11,010 bases of DNA from JANQLU01 sp964434955. GTDB lineage: Bacteria > Planctomycetota > Planctomycetia > Pirellulales > Pirellulaceae. Shown piece by piece: positions 1-6,729 of the stretch (the stretch's first letter is position 1; each line of letters opens with the position of its first letter). The notes under the pieces are model-generated. The model was not told where the DNA came from, did not search any database, and was given only the letters and a program-made list of their open reading frames with translations. The stretch lies in contig CAYSXI010000178.1 in assembly GCA_964434955.1 (NCBI GenBank), positions 1-11,010 on the forward strand. Reading direction: 5' to 3'. Made by a program: the position numbers and the translations under genes.

Positions 1-665
1 CGTTGCCCGCCAGTCGTACCGTTTTGAGAGCTGGGTTGTTGAACACTGTGAGTGGCGTCAAAGCAGACAGGGACTCCCAGACCGCGCATGGTCACCAGCG
101 ATCGCATGTCATTGATTAATTGCCCGTAACCAAAAAACGTTCCGCGCTCGGTCAATACAATATTGCGGCAACCGGATTCGCGAAGCTTATTCACGACATG
201 CTGCATATCTTGGGGCGCCATGAACTGCCCCTTCTTGACGTTGACGGCTTTCCCGGTCGCGGCGGCCTGAACAAGCAAGTCCGTTTGACGGGCCAGAAAA
301 GCAGGAATTTGAATCACGTCACAGACCTGGCCAACGGCTTCCGCTTGAGCTGCTTCATGGATATCCGTCGTAACCGGCAAGGCAAACTCATTCGCAATCG
401 AAGAGAGAACTTTGAGGCCCTCCTCCAGGCCCACGCCACGAAAGGAATTCAGGCTCGTACGGTTGGCTTTGTCAAAGGAAGCTTTGAAAACGAAGTTCAC
501 CGGCAAGCGGCCGCAGATTTCCGCGAGTTTTTCGGCGATCGAGTGAGTGATGGAGTGATTTTCGATCACGCATGGGCCGGCGATTACCGTCAACGGCTGT
601 TCCGTGCCCAATTCAAAATCGGCGATTTGTGCGCGGACGTCAGAATTTCGCTGTGAGTGATCCAT
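1..665 (-). CDS. kdsA: KdsA, 3-deoxy-8-phosphooctulonate synthase (partial, 3' end outside window)
   Basis: This cytoplasmic enzyme condenses phosphoenolpyruvate with arabinose-5-phosphate to give KDO-8-phosphate, the precursor of the KDO sugar of lipopolysaccharide. 221 codons are present of a family length of about 280, so the last ~60 residues lie beyond base 1. Seen in the translation: AGPCVIE (29-35), FKASFDKANRTS (60-71), TTDIHE (99-104), QIPAFLARQTDLL (119-131), NVKKGQFMAP (142-151), TERGTFFGYGQL (172-183) and CFDATHSVQQ (201-210), all hallmark KdsA blocks. Cys32 and His206 sit where the metal-dependent class (Aquifex type) carries metal ligands. The ATG at 665-663 is the natural start because the other nearby ATG (670-668) runs straight into a stop. 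Only a weak GAAAG-like site precedes it. It follows the lipid kinase by 14 bases and is probably co-transcribed with it. Family assignment is very secure. Confidence 0.96.
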   Translation of the reverse strand, partial: MDHSQRNSDVRAQIADFELGTEQPLTVIAGPCVIENHSITHSIAEKLAEICGRLPVNFVFKASFDKANRTSLNSFRGVGLEEGLKVLSSIANEFALPVTTDIHEAAQAEAVGQVCDVIQIPAFLARQTDLLVQAAATGKAVNVKKGQFMAPQDMQHVVNKLRESGCRNIVLTERGTFFGYGQLINDMRSLVTMRGLGVPVCFDATHSVQQPSSQNGTTGGQ

Positions 666-679
666 CACATTACTTTCTG

Positions 680-1624
680 TCAATTTTCGGGGCGCTGCAT
701 TCCTTGTTGCGAAATCCAATCGGGGCTTACCACGACATTTAGATGCCGCGGCAAGACTTCGATGTCAACCGGAAGCATGCCCCCGGGGTCCCCATCCAAC
801 TGGTAGGGTACATTTTCGGATTTCGACTCGATTCGAATTCGACGAACCGACTTGAATTCGGTGTCTTGCCATTTGCGGTGCTGCCTGGTCACCACACCCA
901 ATAAATATCTCACAGCGTTAAATAGATTACCACCTCGGAATGAACATAAATCCAGGCTGCCATCCAATGGATTTGCGTCGTCGATTATGGGGAGCTGCAT
1001 TGCGTAGCGAGGAACATTGAAGACAAAAAGCCAGCGGGAAGTCGCCCAGTCTTGATCGTCAATCTTGTAACGAAGCTTGGGGTATTGGTAATTTCCAACG
1101 GCACCGAGAATTGGTCCGGCCCAGCTCAAGTGCCGGATTCTTCCTTTACGGTTCCTATGAAGCCGTTGAACCACGTCGGCATCAAATCCGCAACTCGCCA
1201 TCACCAAGAATGTTTTTTCATTGGCTTTTCCGGCATCCAGGAAGCAGTGCCAGCCACCGGAAATCAAATCGGCAATCGATTTCGGATCTCCCGCAATGTT
1301 TAAGTACTTGGCCAAAAGATTTTCGGTGCCCGCCGGAAAGATCGTCAGCGGAATCCGGGGAGAAAATCTCTCGGCGAGCAACGATATGGTTCCGTCACCG
1401 CCCACCGAAACAATGGTCCTCAACTGATCAGCCGAGTCGTAGGCCAAAGCTGTCTTCTCAAGCGTTTCCAGATCGTAATGAATTTCACATTCGAAATTTG
1501 AGGCTTTGAGAATCTGGGTAGTTTGTTCGATTTTTGCACTCACGTCCGATTTGCCGGCGTTCGGGTTCACCGAGAACAAGATTTTCCGGCGATGTTCGCT
1601 GATCCTGGAAATCCGTTCGCTCAT
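680..1624 (-). CDS. Diacylglycerol kinase family lipid kinase (DagK/YegS-like)
   Basis: A 314-residue protein of the DAGK catalytic-domain superfamily, which phosphorylates diacylglycerol or related lipids with ATP at the inner face of the membrane. Seen: nucleotide-binding NPNAGK at residues 20-25, the glycine-rich VGGDGT at 74-79, a P-x-GT-x-N motif as PAGTENLLAKYL at 97-108, DAGKANEKTFLVMASCGFDAD at about 130-150 (start of the second domain), the DANPLDGSLDL turn at 216-226, and a YQLDGDP block near the C-terminus (274-280) as in YegS/DgkB relatives. Length is normal for the family. The ATG at 1624 has only a weak purine tract (AGAAAG) upstream. It is the first gene of a short minus-strand unit with kdsA, 14 bases downstream, suggesting a role in envelope lipid metabolism (inference). 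Substrate could be diacylglycerol, a sphingoid-like lipid or another lipid alcohol; the sequence does not decide. Confidence 0.9.
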   Translation of the reverse strand: MSERISRISEHRRKILFSVNPNAGKSDVSAKIEQTTQILKASNFECEIHYDLETLEKTALAYDSADQLRTIVSVGGDGTISLLAERFSPRIPLTIFPAGTENLLAKYLNIAGDPKSIADLISGGWHCFLDAGKANEKTFLVMASCGFDADVVQRLHRNRKGRIRHLSWAGPILGAVGNYQYPKLRYKIDDQDWATSRWLFVFNVPRYAMQLPIIDDANPLDGSLDLCSFRGGNLFNAVRYLLGVVTRQHRKWQDTEFKSVRRIRIESKSENVPYQLDGDPGGMLPVDIEVLPRHLNVVVSPDWISQQGMQRPEN

Positions 1625-1870
1625 GGGTTGCTTTCTGAAGCACGAAACCTGAGTTGTGCAATTTTGCTTAAGTTGTTCGCCCGCGTTGCAGAATTGAACA
1701 TCGCTTCAAATGAGAGGTGAATAGGACAGCCATGGATTATTGATCGGGCGACAGGAGCCTGACCATTCTTACGCGTAAAAACTCGGGGAAAACGGACATC
1801 GTATTTTTTTCAAGATTTTTATCTGGGCCAAACGACTTTTGGTACGCGGCGTGCATTCTAAATCAAACGC

Positions 1871-1892
1871 TGGCCAATTTTAGAATTGGTCA
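1871..1892. repeat. Small inverted repeat (9-bp stem, 4-base loop)
   Basis: Bases 1871-1879 (TGGCCAATT) pair with 1884-1892 (AATTGGTCA) with one G-T wobble across a TTAG loop. The motif GCTGGCC occurs both at its left edge and again just after it, as a short direct repeat. No T-run follows on either strand, so it is not a simple terminator. It could be a protein-binding dyad or a structured leader of the lipid-kinase transcript; function unknown. Confidence 0.4.
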
Positions 1893-2054
1893 AGCTGGCC
1901 GTGAGGCCTTCGACGACACAATTTTGGAAACATGGTAGCCTTGCCCCTGGCCATTTTCCTGCCGAAACGTTTTTGGCGCGTCAAAGGCCTCACCTTTCAT
2001 TATTCTTCATTATGGAAACGTTGACCAATCGATCCCCTTCGATTGGAGACGTCG

Positions 2055-2105
2055 AATGGCGCCTTTGCCGTCTTGCGAATATCTTGGCGGAGGCGCCATT
2101 TTTTT
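2055..2105 (+). terminator. Strong terminator-like hairpin facing plus, with no plus-strand gene upstream
   Basis: Bases 2055-2064 (AATGGCGCCT) and 2091-2100 (AGGCGCCATT) are a perfect 10-bp inverted repeat. Pairing extends inward to 2070/2085 with G-C pairs and G-T wobbles, giving a 16-bp stem around a 14-base loop. A run of seven T residues (2099-2105) closes the right arm, as in rho-independent terminators read on the plus strand. The other strand has no T-run after the stem. No plus-strand gene lies upstream in the window, so it may end an unannotated small RNA or antisense transcript, or belong to a small repeat element. Confidence 0.5.
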
Positions 2106-2160
2106 GCGCGCCGGGATTACGTAGCCGGTTGAGCAGTCGTGTTGTGTTGTCGGTGGGGTT

Positions 2161-2193
2161 GGAACCACTCGCTGGCGCTTCGTGCTTGTATGG
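2161..2193. repeat. Interspersed short repeat, copy 1
   Basis: First of three near-identical copies. The 28-base core (2166-2193) starts CACTCGCTGGCGCTTCG and ends TGCTTGTATGG. The preceding GGAAC is shared with copy 3, making 33 matching bases apart from one substitution. I recall very similar ACAAGC(A/C)CGAAGCGC elements from Rhodopirellula-type intergenic DNA (recollection, not a search). Confidence 0.8.
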
Positions 2194-2242
2194 TTGGCGG
2201 TGCGTGAGTGTCAATCAAGACGAGACCGCGCGGCTGTCGATA

Positions 2243-2270
2243 CACTCGCTGGCGCTTCGTGCTTGTATGG
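2243..2270. repeat. Interspersed short repeat, copy 2
   Basis: Identical over the 28-base core to copy 1, but without the GGAAC left extension. It starts 77 bases after the copy 1 core and 43 bases before the copy 3 core, so spacing is irregular. Confidence 0.8.
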
Positions 2271-2280
2271 TTTTGTGTGA

Positions 2281-2313
2281 GGAACCACTCGCTCGCGCTT
2301 CGTGCTTGTATGG
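2281..2313. repeat. Interspersed short repeat, copy 3
   Basis: A 33-base copy including the GGAAC extension, differing from copy 1 by a single base (CTCGCTCGCG in place of CTCGCTGGCG). It lies about 70 bases beyond the metalloprotease stop codon, so it and copies 2 and 1 could be transcribed as part of that operon's 3' end. Confidence 0.8.
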
Positions 2314-2383
2314 GGCAGGGTGGGATCAGCGGTGCGGTTGCGTGAGACTGCTAGGCGGAGCCAATAAACGAGGGTAATAAAAC

Positions 2384-3295
2384 CTACCGGATTTTGCCCC
2401 AGATTTTTTCCATCAGCTTGAAGCAATCGGGATCAAACTGCTTCATCTCGGCGCGGACAAAAGGGTAAAAATCGTTGACGCCCAAATAAGCTTCGGTAGC
2501 TTCGGCGAAAAACTCTTTGTCATTGTTCATGCCGTAATGTTTTACTTGGTTGCCTCGATGATCCAGGATCCGATTGTATTTGCCACTTTCTTTGGCTCGA
2601 TCGAAGACCTCTCGAATCTCCCGATGATTAAATCCCAACACCTGATCGTGATAAGCATGGGCCAGTTCATGAAGAATGACATAGGGATGCTTGGCCCACA
2701 TGGAGGGCTTCGTCAGATCGGATGAACGCGGAATGTGAACGTGTTTGGCCAACGCAGGGTCATGGCCGTTGTTGATTAGCCAGCCCTTACCCGGATGGTA
2801 CTGCATGCTGCTCAGTTTTTGATTTTCATGCTCGAGCCAGATCGGCAGTTTCTGCAACTGAGCGAATTTGGTTTGCGGCAGAATGAACTTAATGCGCTGC
2901 AAATGGTTGGCGAGTGCCTTTAGCGCCAACTCCCCTTCGTCTTTTTCTTCGTTTAGCAAAGTCTTCTCGACCTTGACGGACCAACCCTCAATATCTCGAA
3001 CCTCAAAGGACTCGCTCGACGTTCTCGCAAGGTTATTGCGAGCCTTGTTTTCGAGAGCCTTGTTTTCAACCGTCCTGGGTTCAACTGACTTGGTTTTGGT
3101 AGAACCCGATTCGGGCGGTTTGGGTTGGCAAGATTTGGTTTCCGGAGTCGCGCTTGTGGGCGAAGTGTTTTCGACAAACGGGGTTCGTTGTGCTTGGGTT
3201 TGGGCGTGACAAAAACCTTGCGTTACCATCCAGAAAGCGAGAAAGGAAATCGTTAGCGTTGCCGGTGTTTTCGTCTGATTGGTTGTTTGAATCAT
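2384..3295 (-). CDS. Secreted HExxH metalloprotease-like protein (lethal-factor-like zincin, putative)
   Basis: A 303-residue protein with an N-terminal signal peptide: hydrophobic segment about residues 13-27, likely cleavage near residues 31-35. A Ser/Thr/Pro/Lys/Asn-rich low-complexity linker follows (about 37-95), then a C-terminal domain with a zinc-protease signature: HELAH at 209-213 (zinc ligands His209 and His213, catalytic Glu210) and EFFAEATEAYL at 261-271, where a downstream glutamate (Glu261 or Glu265) could be the third ligand. HExxH followed by an (E)FFAE helix resembles the anthrax lethal factor/Pro-Pro endopeptidase group, so a gluzincin-like fold is inferred. It would act in the periplasm or outside the cell; substrate unknown. 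It is the last gene of a three-gene operon, and its ATG overlaps the amidohydrolase stop (ATGA at 3292-3295), suggesting translational coupling. A non-catalytic relative is possible, but all key residues are present. Confidence 0.75.
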   Translation of the reverse strand: MIQTTNQTKTPATLTISFLAFWMVTQGFCHAQTQAQRTPFVENTSPTSATPETKSCQPKPPESGSTKTKSVEPRTVENKALENKARNNLARTSSESFEVRDIEGWSVKVEKTLLNEEKDEGELALKALANHLQRIKFILPQTKFAQLQKLPIWLEHENQKLSSMQYHPGKGWLINNGHDPALAKHVHIPRSSDLTKPSMWAKHPYVILHELAHAYHDQVLGFNHREIREVFDRAKESGKYNRILDHRGNQVKHYGMNNDKEFFAEATEAYLGVNDFYPFVRAEMKQFDPDCFKLMEKIWGKIR

Positions 3296-4152
3296 GATTG
3301 ATCTTCTTTTTCAGCAGCCAGCGGCCCGTAAAGATCGGGACGGCGATCGGCAAGGCGATGAAGTTCGTATTCGCCGGGCACGTTGATGGTCGATTTGTTC
3401 CGAGCGCGATGCGGATTGAATTCGGCGTAGAGAATGGATTCGTCGACGTGGTCCGCGTGTGCCAGGTCGTTCCCAAAGCAATCCACGATGCGACTTTGGC
3501 CGATAAATGAAAAATCTTTTTCCGTTCCCACTCGATTTACGGCGACAAAGTAGACGTGATTTTCCAGGGCCCGCGCGTTAACGATATAGCGTGCCGTTCC
3601 ATCAGCGCCTTTGGGCCAGTTGGTGGGTAAGGCAATGATGTCGGCGCCTTGCAACGCTAGGACCCGAGCCGTTTCCGGAAAAGACGTGTCGTAGCAGATA
3701 TTGAGGCCGACGCGATAAGTGCAGCTTCGGCCGTTCACTTCCAGGACCTCGAAGGGGCGATTGCCGGGGGTGGTAAACCGGTCAACGCCGAGGAAGGGCA
3801 AATGAGCTTTGCGATAGATCCCGATCACACCCTTGGGCCCCAACAGAGCCGCCGAGTTAAAAACGCCTTCCGAGGCGTCCTCGAGGAATCCTAATACGAC
3901 ATGCACGTCGAGCTTTTCACAGCATTCGCGAAACGCTTCAAAATATTCGGAATCATGCGAAGTCGCATAGGACTTGGCTTCATCCAATGACGAAAAGCAA
4001 TATCCAGTTAGCGCGCACTCAGGGAAAACGATGAATTCAGCGCCTTGCTCCGCCGCCTGGATCGCGTGCGAAATCATGGTGTTCAGGTTTTGAGAGAGTT
4101 CACCGATCTTCACGTCCATCTGGACGCCGGCAATCTTGATCTTTTCAGTCAT
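3292..4152 (-). CDS. Nitrilase-superfamily carbon-nitrogen hydrolase (amidohydrolase)
   Basis: A 286-residue cytoplasmic enzyme of the CN_hydrolase family, which cleaves non-peptide C-N bonds (amides, carbamoyl amines) through a thiol. The catalytic triad is readable: Glu45 in FPECALTGYCF, Lys115 in YRKAHLPFLG and Cys153 in GLNICYDTSFPE. The glutamate after the cysteine (Glu160) and the RALENHVYFVAVNRVG block (194-209) are also typical. Length is normal for single-domain members, with no signal peptide. The branch (omega-amidase, N-carbamoyl-amine hydrolase, aliphatic amidase) cannot be fixed by eye. The start ATG at 4152-4150 has a GGTGAG purine site three bases upstream. It lies 4 bases after the cytochrome stop, and its own stop overlaps the metalloprotease start, so the three genes are almost certainly one transcript. 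Confidence 0.92.
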   Translation of the reverse strand: MTEKIKIAGVQMDVKIGELSQNLNTMISHAIQAAEQGAEFIVFPECALTGYCFSSLDEAKSYATSHDSEYFEAFRECCEKLDVHVVLGFLEDASEGVFNSAALLGPKGVIGIYRKAHLPFLGVDRFTTPGNRPFEVLEVNGRSCTYRVGLNICYDTSFPETARVLALQGADIIALPTNWPKGADGTARYIVNARALENHVYFVAVNRVGTEKDFSFIGQSRIVDCFGNDLAHADHVDESILYAEFNPHRARNKSTINVPGEYELHRLADRRPDLYGPLAAEKEDQS

Positions 4153-4156
4153 CGAC

Positions 4157-6658
4157 TCACCGAAGTTGCTCGATCTGAGCTTTTAAGTTTCGATAGCCTT
4201 GATTGCGTCCGTTAATTTGAATGAGTTCGGTAACGAATCGCAAAGCTTTGGGCTTGTCCTGGCGGGCGTGATAAAACGTGGCCATGGCCAATACGTACTG
4301 TTCGGTTCGCGGCATCAGCTCATAGGCTTTATTGAGATGGACCTCGGTTTGGTCCAACTCGTTCCTTCGGTAAAAAGACATTCCGGCCATGTAATGGAGA
4401 TTGGCCAACGCGCCATTGTCAGCATCAACGGCTTCCAAAGCCTTTAGATCATTGAGCAAGATTTCGTGCTCATCGTTCCGATGCTCCTGGGCTTCCGCCA
4501 ACAGTTCCTGGGCGGATTGCATTTGGGCCTGAGCCTGTTGTTGCAATCCATTTTGGCCAAGTTGTCGGGCGTTGACCGCGAGTCGTTCGGCTTGACGCTC
4601 CAGCAGGACCGCCAGATTCCAGCGAGGCCCTTGAAGTTGGTCTTCGATTCGAATGGCGATTCGATAATGTTCGATGGCCTTTTCAATCTCACCCACCGTT
4701 TCGTAAATGCTTCCCAATGTTCGATGGGCCGAACCGCGTTCCTTGACCGCCTCGAGCGACTTGATCATTTCGTCAAAGGCAATCTGGAAACTTTTGTTTT
4801 GCTCGGCGCTGGACCAGCGCTGGCGCCAATCCATTGGAATATTGAGCAGCACGCGAGCCGCTTCAATTCGCACCCCAAGGCTTTGGTGCCCCGTAAGCGG
4901 GATGACGTTTTCGAATGCCTCGTTCAAACGATCCCGCAGCCGGCTCGGTTGATCAATGCTATCGATGACTCCCATGATTCGTGTGATCTCGACTTCCACA
5001 CGTAACAGGGACGCCTTAACCACGTGTTGGTTTTCATCTTCCAGAGCGTTGACGGCCGTATCGTATGCCACTTTGTCCGGGTTGTTGGCAAGTCGCATTG
5101 CGGCAGAGGCCCGAACAAAGAAGGGCGTGGACTTGCGCGTCACCAATTTCCGCAGTTCCGGGGTCGAATCGTCGGTGCCCTTCCAGGCTTTGTCAAACGA
5201 GCCCGCGTAATGATCCGGCTTTTCGGAATTGGGGAACCATTGATTGAGCGCGTCGACCATTTGTTGGTCAACGCGTCGTAGTTCCGCTTCGATTTCTTTG
5301 TTGCCGCGATCTTTTTGAATGATCCAATCCAGGTACTGGTTCAGCTGGCCGCGTGTTTTTTCGTCACTGATTTTTGACTTGTCCAAGTGGCAACCGGAAC
5401 AAGCGTTCGGTGCATTGGTGGTCAGACTTAAGTCGGGCCGTGGGACACGCAGGCTATGGTCGCGCCGCGCGTCGACCGCCATGTACGTTGTCGCAGGCAT
5501 ATGGCAGTCAACGCAAAAAGAACCCGGGGTGCCCGGTTTATGAAAATGGTGCGAGGGAGAGTCGTATTTGGCTGCCGGGTGCTGATGACAGGACGTACAA
5601 AGCTTGTTCCCATCGTGTTTGAGCTTGAGTGAATGCGGGTCGTGGCAATCCGTGCATTTGATGTTTTGATGGTACATCTTGCTTTGGATGAAGGAGCCAT
5701 AAACGTAAACTTCGTCCCGGATCTGGCCGTCACAATGATAGAGCCCCGGAGCCATCAAGCTGGTTTCAAAATAATCGTTGATGTTGCAACCTGCGTAATA
5801 CCCGTCGGCAATTTCTCGCCGACGCGAATGGCAGGGCGCACAGGTTTCGACTTGGGCCAAATTGGATTCCGTTTTCAGTTTGTGCAGACCGAGTCCAACT
5901 TTTCGATTCCAATTGAGTTTCTTTTTGTCGGCGAGCTGGACATGGACGCTGCCGGGGCCATGACAGGCTTCGCAACTAACATCGATCTCGGCAAACGTTG
6001 TATTGAAACGGTCGTTATTGACGTCAAAGTTTTTCTTGAGGTCGGTCGAATGGCAGAAAGCGCAGCTCGAGTTCCAGTTCTGTGTGATGCCCGTCCAATG
6101 CAGCGGATCACCTGGTTTCAGTTTCTCGTCAACATCGGGCGGTTTCAGGTAGAACCATTTCTTGGCTTTCGTATCCCAGGAAAGTCGAAGCACCTGGACT
6201 TCGCCAATCGATTCGCCATCGCCCGAAGGCGTGATCTCGACCATGTATTGCTGCAAGGGTTCGTAGCCAAAAACGTACTTCACTTCGAAGTCGGCCATTT
6301 TCCCATCGGGGCCTTCCGTGTTGACCATGAACCGTTTTCCGTCACGGAAAAATCGCGACTCGATTCCATAGTGCTTCAATTTTTGGTCATTGAAGTCCGC
6401 GAGAACCGTTTCGTCCGTCGCAAGATCCATCGCTTTGTCGTGATGGGAGCCCTCAAACAACGCATGCTGTGTCTCGTGGCATTGAATGCAGGAGTCGCGT
6501 CCAACGTATTCAGCCACGAGGTTGTCAGGGACGCCTTCGAAATAGTCAGAAAACAACCAGCCGCCAACAACCGCAATCGAAGCCATGCCGGCAAAGATTG
6601 AGATGAGCAAGCCCAGCTTTATTTTGCCGTCACGTTGGTGGGGAAGCTTTGAAGACAT
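4157..6658 (-). CDS. Membrane-anchored octahaem cytochrome c with HEAT-like and TPR repeats
   Basis: An 833-residue protein. One N-terminal membrane segment (about 14-37) follows basic residues and would anchor it with the rest in the periplasm. Eight CxxCH haem-c sites are seen, with first Cys at 57, 199, 229, 273, 335, 354, 382 and 420, so the first ~430 residues form an octahaem domain resembling cytochrome c554/doubled-CxxCH families. Residues ~510-610 look like HEAT-type helical repeats (FFVRASAAMRLANNPDKVAYD, VRIEAARVLLNIP). Residues ~643-676 and ~752-818 are TPR-like, with a Gln/Ala-rich probable coiled coil between them (~685-735). Electron transfer is the inferred role; donor, acceptor and any catalytic activity are not evident. 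It is first in the operon with the amidohydrolase (4-base gap). The ATG at 6658 is followed at once by a plausible anchor; its ribosome-binding site is weak. Confidence 0.9.
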   Translation of the reverse strand: MSSKLPHQRDGKIKLGLLISIFAGMASIAVVGGWLFSDYFEGVPDNLVAEYVGRDSCIQCHETQHALFEGSHHDKAMDLATDETVLADFNDQKLKHYGIESRFFRDGKRFMVNTEGPDGKMADFEVKYVFGYEPLQQYMVEITPSGDGESIGEVQVLRLSWDTKAKKWFYLKPPDVDEKLKPGDPLHWTGITQNWNSSCAFCHSTDLKKNFDVNNDRFNTTFAEIDVSCEACHGPGSVHVQLADKKKLNWNRKVGLGLHKLKTESNLAQVETCAPCHSRRREIADGYYAGCNINDYFETSLMAPGLYHCDGQIRDEVYVYGSFIQSKMYHQNIKCTDCHDPHSLKLKHDGNKLCTSCHQHPAAKYDSPSHHFHKPGTPGSFCVDCHMPATTYMAVDARRDHSLRVPRPDLSLTTNAPNACSGCHLDKSKISDEKTRGQLNQYLDWIIQKDRGNKEIEAELRRVDQQMVDALNQWFPNSEKPDHYAGSFDKAWKGTDDSTPELRKLVTRKSTPFFVRASAAMRLANNPDKVAYDTAVNALEDENQHVVKASLLRVEVEITRIMGVIDSIDQPSRLRDRLNEAFENVIPLTGHQSLGVRIEAARVLLNIPMDWRQRWSSAEQNKSFQIAFDEMIKSLEAVKERGSAHRTLGSIYETVGEIEKAIEHYRIAIRIEDQLQGPRWNLAVLLERQAERLAVNARQLGQNGLQQQAQAQMQSAQELLAEAQEHRNDEHEILLNDLKALEAVDADNGALANLHYMAGMSFYRRNELDQTEVHLNKAYELMPRTEQYVLAMATFYHARQDKPKALRFVTELIQINGRNQGYRNLKAQIEQLR

Positions 6659-6729
6659 GTCGCCTGAGAGTGATATAAAGAATCAACTCATTTTAATTGA
6701 AAACGCTTGAGGCAACTAGCGACAAAGCG
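6659..6729. promoter_or_regulatory. Short A+T-rich divergent promoter region
   Basis: This 71-base gap separates the minus-strand cytochrome operon from the plus-strand gene at 6730, so both promoters must lie in or near it. For the minus strand, TTCAAT (6701-6696) and TATATC (6677-6672) are 18 bases apart, a weak match to sigma-70 boxes that would leave a leader of only a few bases. For the plus strand, TATAAA (6674-6679) could be a -10 box with TTGAAG (6649-6654) at a long 19-base spacing. The two candidate -10 boxes overlap. The assignments are tentative; the divergent arrangement itself is certain. Confidence 0.35.

Larger units (their letters stand above)
1625..2383. other. Gene-free intergenic region with repeats and hairpins
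   Basis: This 759-base stretch separates the ends of two minus-strand units: the metalloprotease gene stops at 2384 and the lipid kinase starts at 1624. I see no credible protein gene in it. Open frames of 71-163 codons exist on both strands but run through the short repeats, and none matches a family I know. It holds a small hairpin (1871-1892), a strong plus-facing terminator-like hairpin (2055-2105) and three copies of a short repeat (2161-2313). No convincing hairpin plus T-run follows the metalloprotease stop on the minus strand, and no clear promoter for the lipid kinase was found. The length is large compared with the other gaps in this window. Confidence 0.7.

Noticed and set aside
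120..656. 178-codon plus-strand open frame
   Set aside because: It is antisense to kdsA, whose minus-strand translation matches the family throughout.
2161..2313. CRISPR array
   Set aside because: Only three copies, with unequal spacing (77 and 43 bases core to core), and no cas gene nearby.
1886..2377. 163-codon plus-strand open frame in the intergenic region
   Set aside because: It runs through the hairpin and all three short repeats, has no recognisable domain or ribosome-binding site, and its peptide repeats (SLALRACMV-like) simply reflect the DNA repeats.
1990..2426. Minus-strand open frames of 74 and 71 codons sharing a PYKHEAPAS peptide
   Set aside because: The shared peptide is the translated short repeat; one frame also overlaps the 3' end of the metalloprotease gene. 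Spurious.
5633..6601. 322-codon plus-strand open frame
   Set aside because: It is antisense to the haem-binding part of the cytochrome gene; the eight CxxCH motifs prove the minus-strand reading.
6697..6729. TTG start giving a 500-residue version of the orphan protein
   Set aside because: No purine-rich site precedes the TTG, while an ATG follows 11 codons later; kept only as an alternative.
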